33,109 bases of DNA. Origin: DAISJD01 sp036821645. GTDB taxonomy: Bacteria > Pseudomonadota > Alphaproteobacteria > ATCC43930 > CGMCC-115725. The stretch covers positions 1-33,109 of the forward strand of contig DAISJD010000024.1 in the NCBI GenBank assembly GCA_036821645.1, in the 5' to 3' direction. The notes under the pieces were generated by a model, which was given only the letters and a program-made list of their open reading frames with translations, made no database searches and was not told the origin of the DNA. Position 1 is the stretch's first letter, and the number at the start of each line of letters is the position of its first letter. Of the stretch, positions 32,440-33,109 are shown in pieces. A program made the translations under genes and the position numbers.

Positions 32440-33009
32440 ATGACAGCAAAACCTATTTCCTTGGTCGTCTTGGCGGCAAGCCTCGGTTTCATGGCCAGCA
32501 CGGCCCTGGCCGGATCGGATCGTCCCCCGCTTGCAGGCACGATGACCGAGTTTAAACTGGCGGAAAACCCAACGCCAGTCCCGCAGGTCAGCTTTCTCGA
32601 CGATGCGGGTCAGAAACTCGATCTTACGGCGTTCAAAGGCAAAATCGCCCTGGTCAATCTGTGGGCGACCTGGTGCGCCCCTTGCGTGAAGGAATTGCCG
32701 GCTCTGCAAAAATTGAAGGCGGGGCACGACAATGCCGATTTTGCCGTGGTGACGATCGCCGAGGATCGCGGCGGGGCCAAGACCGTTCTGCCCTATCTTG
32801 AAAACCAGGGCTTGACCGGGCTCACCCGCTATCTCGATCCGCCGAGCGAGGTTGCCCGTGGGGTGAAGGCGCGCGGGTTGCCGACGACCCTGCTGTTGGA
32901 CCGGGACGGCAACGAGGTCGGACGCCTTGAAGGGATCGCGGAATGGGACAGCCCTGAGGCCGCAGCCCTGATCGATTGGTACGTCGCCCACTCGCAGCCC
33001 GCCCGCTAG
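32440..33009 (+). CDS. tlpA: TlpA-like thiol:disulfide oxidoreductase
   Basis: A 189-residue periplasmic thioredoxin-fold protein. The signal peptide (LVVLAASLGFMASTALA) may be cleaved after residue 24 or act as an anchor. The active site WCAPC starts near residue 78, in LVNLWATWCAPCVKELPAL, and the cis-Pro region is GLPTTLLLDRDG. TlpA proteins reduce cysteines for cytochrome oxidase or cytochrome c assembly. The divergent argH-tlpA arrangement is common in alphaproteobacteria. The start has AGAG about 11 nt upstream. The promoter probably lies inside the argH 5' end because the gap is so short. Confidence 0.9.
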   Translation: MTAKPISLVVLAASLGFMASTALAGSDRPPLAGTMTEFKLAENPTPVPQVSFLDDAGQKLDLTAFKGKIALVNLWATWCAPCVKELPALQKLKAGHDNADFAVVTIAEDRGGAKTVLPYLENQGLTGLTRYLDPPSEVARGVKARGLPTTLLLDRDGNEVGRLEGIAEWDSPEAAALIDWYVAHSQPAR

Positions 33010-33040
33010 GCCCGCCCGTTAGGCCCGCCATTAGTCCCGC
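33005..33040. repeat. Short tandem repeat just after tlpA
   Basis: GCTAGGCCCGCC (33005-33016), GTTAGGCCCGCC (33018-33029) and ATTAGTCCCGC (33030-33040) are successive near-copies of one unit, starting at the tlpA stop codon. Each copy carries a TAG. Confidence 0.65.
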
Positions 33041-33109
33041 AGAGTAAGCCCAGCCGCGCAGTGCCGGGCCCGCATTGTCCCCCCATCGCGGCCATGGCCG
33101 TCCCTTATA

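Overview
This window is chromosomal DNA of an alphaproteobacterium, most likely a member of the Rhodospirillales. The GC-rich coding style, the order rpsT-dnaA-dnaN-recF-gyrB, the DUF1013 regulator TrcR, and the run murA-DUF2948-hisG-hisD-UPF0262-low-molecular-weight phosphatase-infA-maf-rng-yacG all point that way. No species can be named from the sequence alone.

Layout. 1-5.2 kb: a truncated APH-fold gene whose catalytic residues are lost (minus strand), a propionyl-CoA synthetase (prpE), the cell-cycle regulator trcR and a quinone oxidoreductase (both minus strand). 5.1-12.7 kb: the replication block rpsT, dnaA, dnaN, recF and gyrB. 12.7-14.6 kb: a seam with a DUF2130 coiled-coil/nuclease-fold gene, a relic of an ABC-transporter permease C-terminus and a tRNA-Thr(GGT). 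14.7-23.8 kb: the conserved murA-to-yacG block (cell wall, histidine synthesis, translation initiation, Maf pyrophosphatase, RNase E/G, YacG), interrupted by a methyltransferase gene with its own candidate promoter. 23.9-28.4 kb: an accessory module of an XRE-cupin regulator, a divergent GntR/FCD regulator and a two-subunit molybdenum hydroxylase (IorAB-like). It is bordered on both sides by strikingly AT-rich non-coding DNA. 29.5-30.9 kb: a STAS-domain protein followed by a metallo-beta-lactamase-fold hydrolase. 30.9-33.1 kb: argH and the divergent thioredoxin-like tlpA.

How the genes work together. DnaA, the beta clamp, RecF, GyrB and the gyrase-binding protein YacG cover replication initiation, clamp function, gap repair and supercoiling. 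hisG and hisD overlap and encode the first and last histidine steps; HisG is the short form that needs HisZ, which is not in the window. maf and rng overlap by ATGA and are probably translationally coupled. The Ior pair (2Fe-2S subunit plus Tat-exported molybdopterin subunit) is likely controlled by one or both adjacent regulators.

The points most worth a second look are the pseudokinase-like gene at the left edge, perfect palindromes in front of trcR and dnaA, the DUF2130/permease-relic/tRNA seam, competing hairpins with two His codons before hisG, the pentapeptide-repeat protein before murA, the repeat-bearing AT-rich tract at 28.5-29.4 kb, and the STAS-MBL pair. I found no CRISPR array, intact transposase, integrase or complete defence system.
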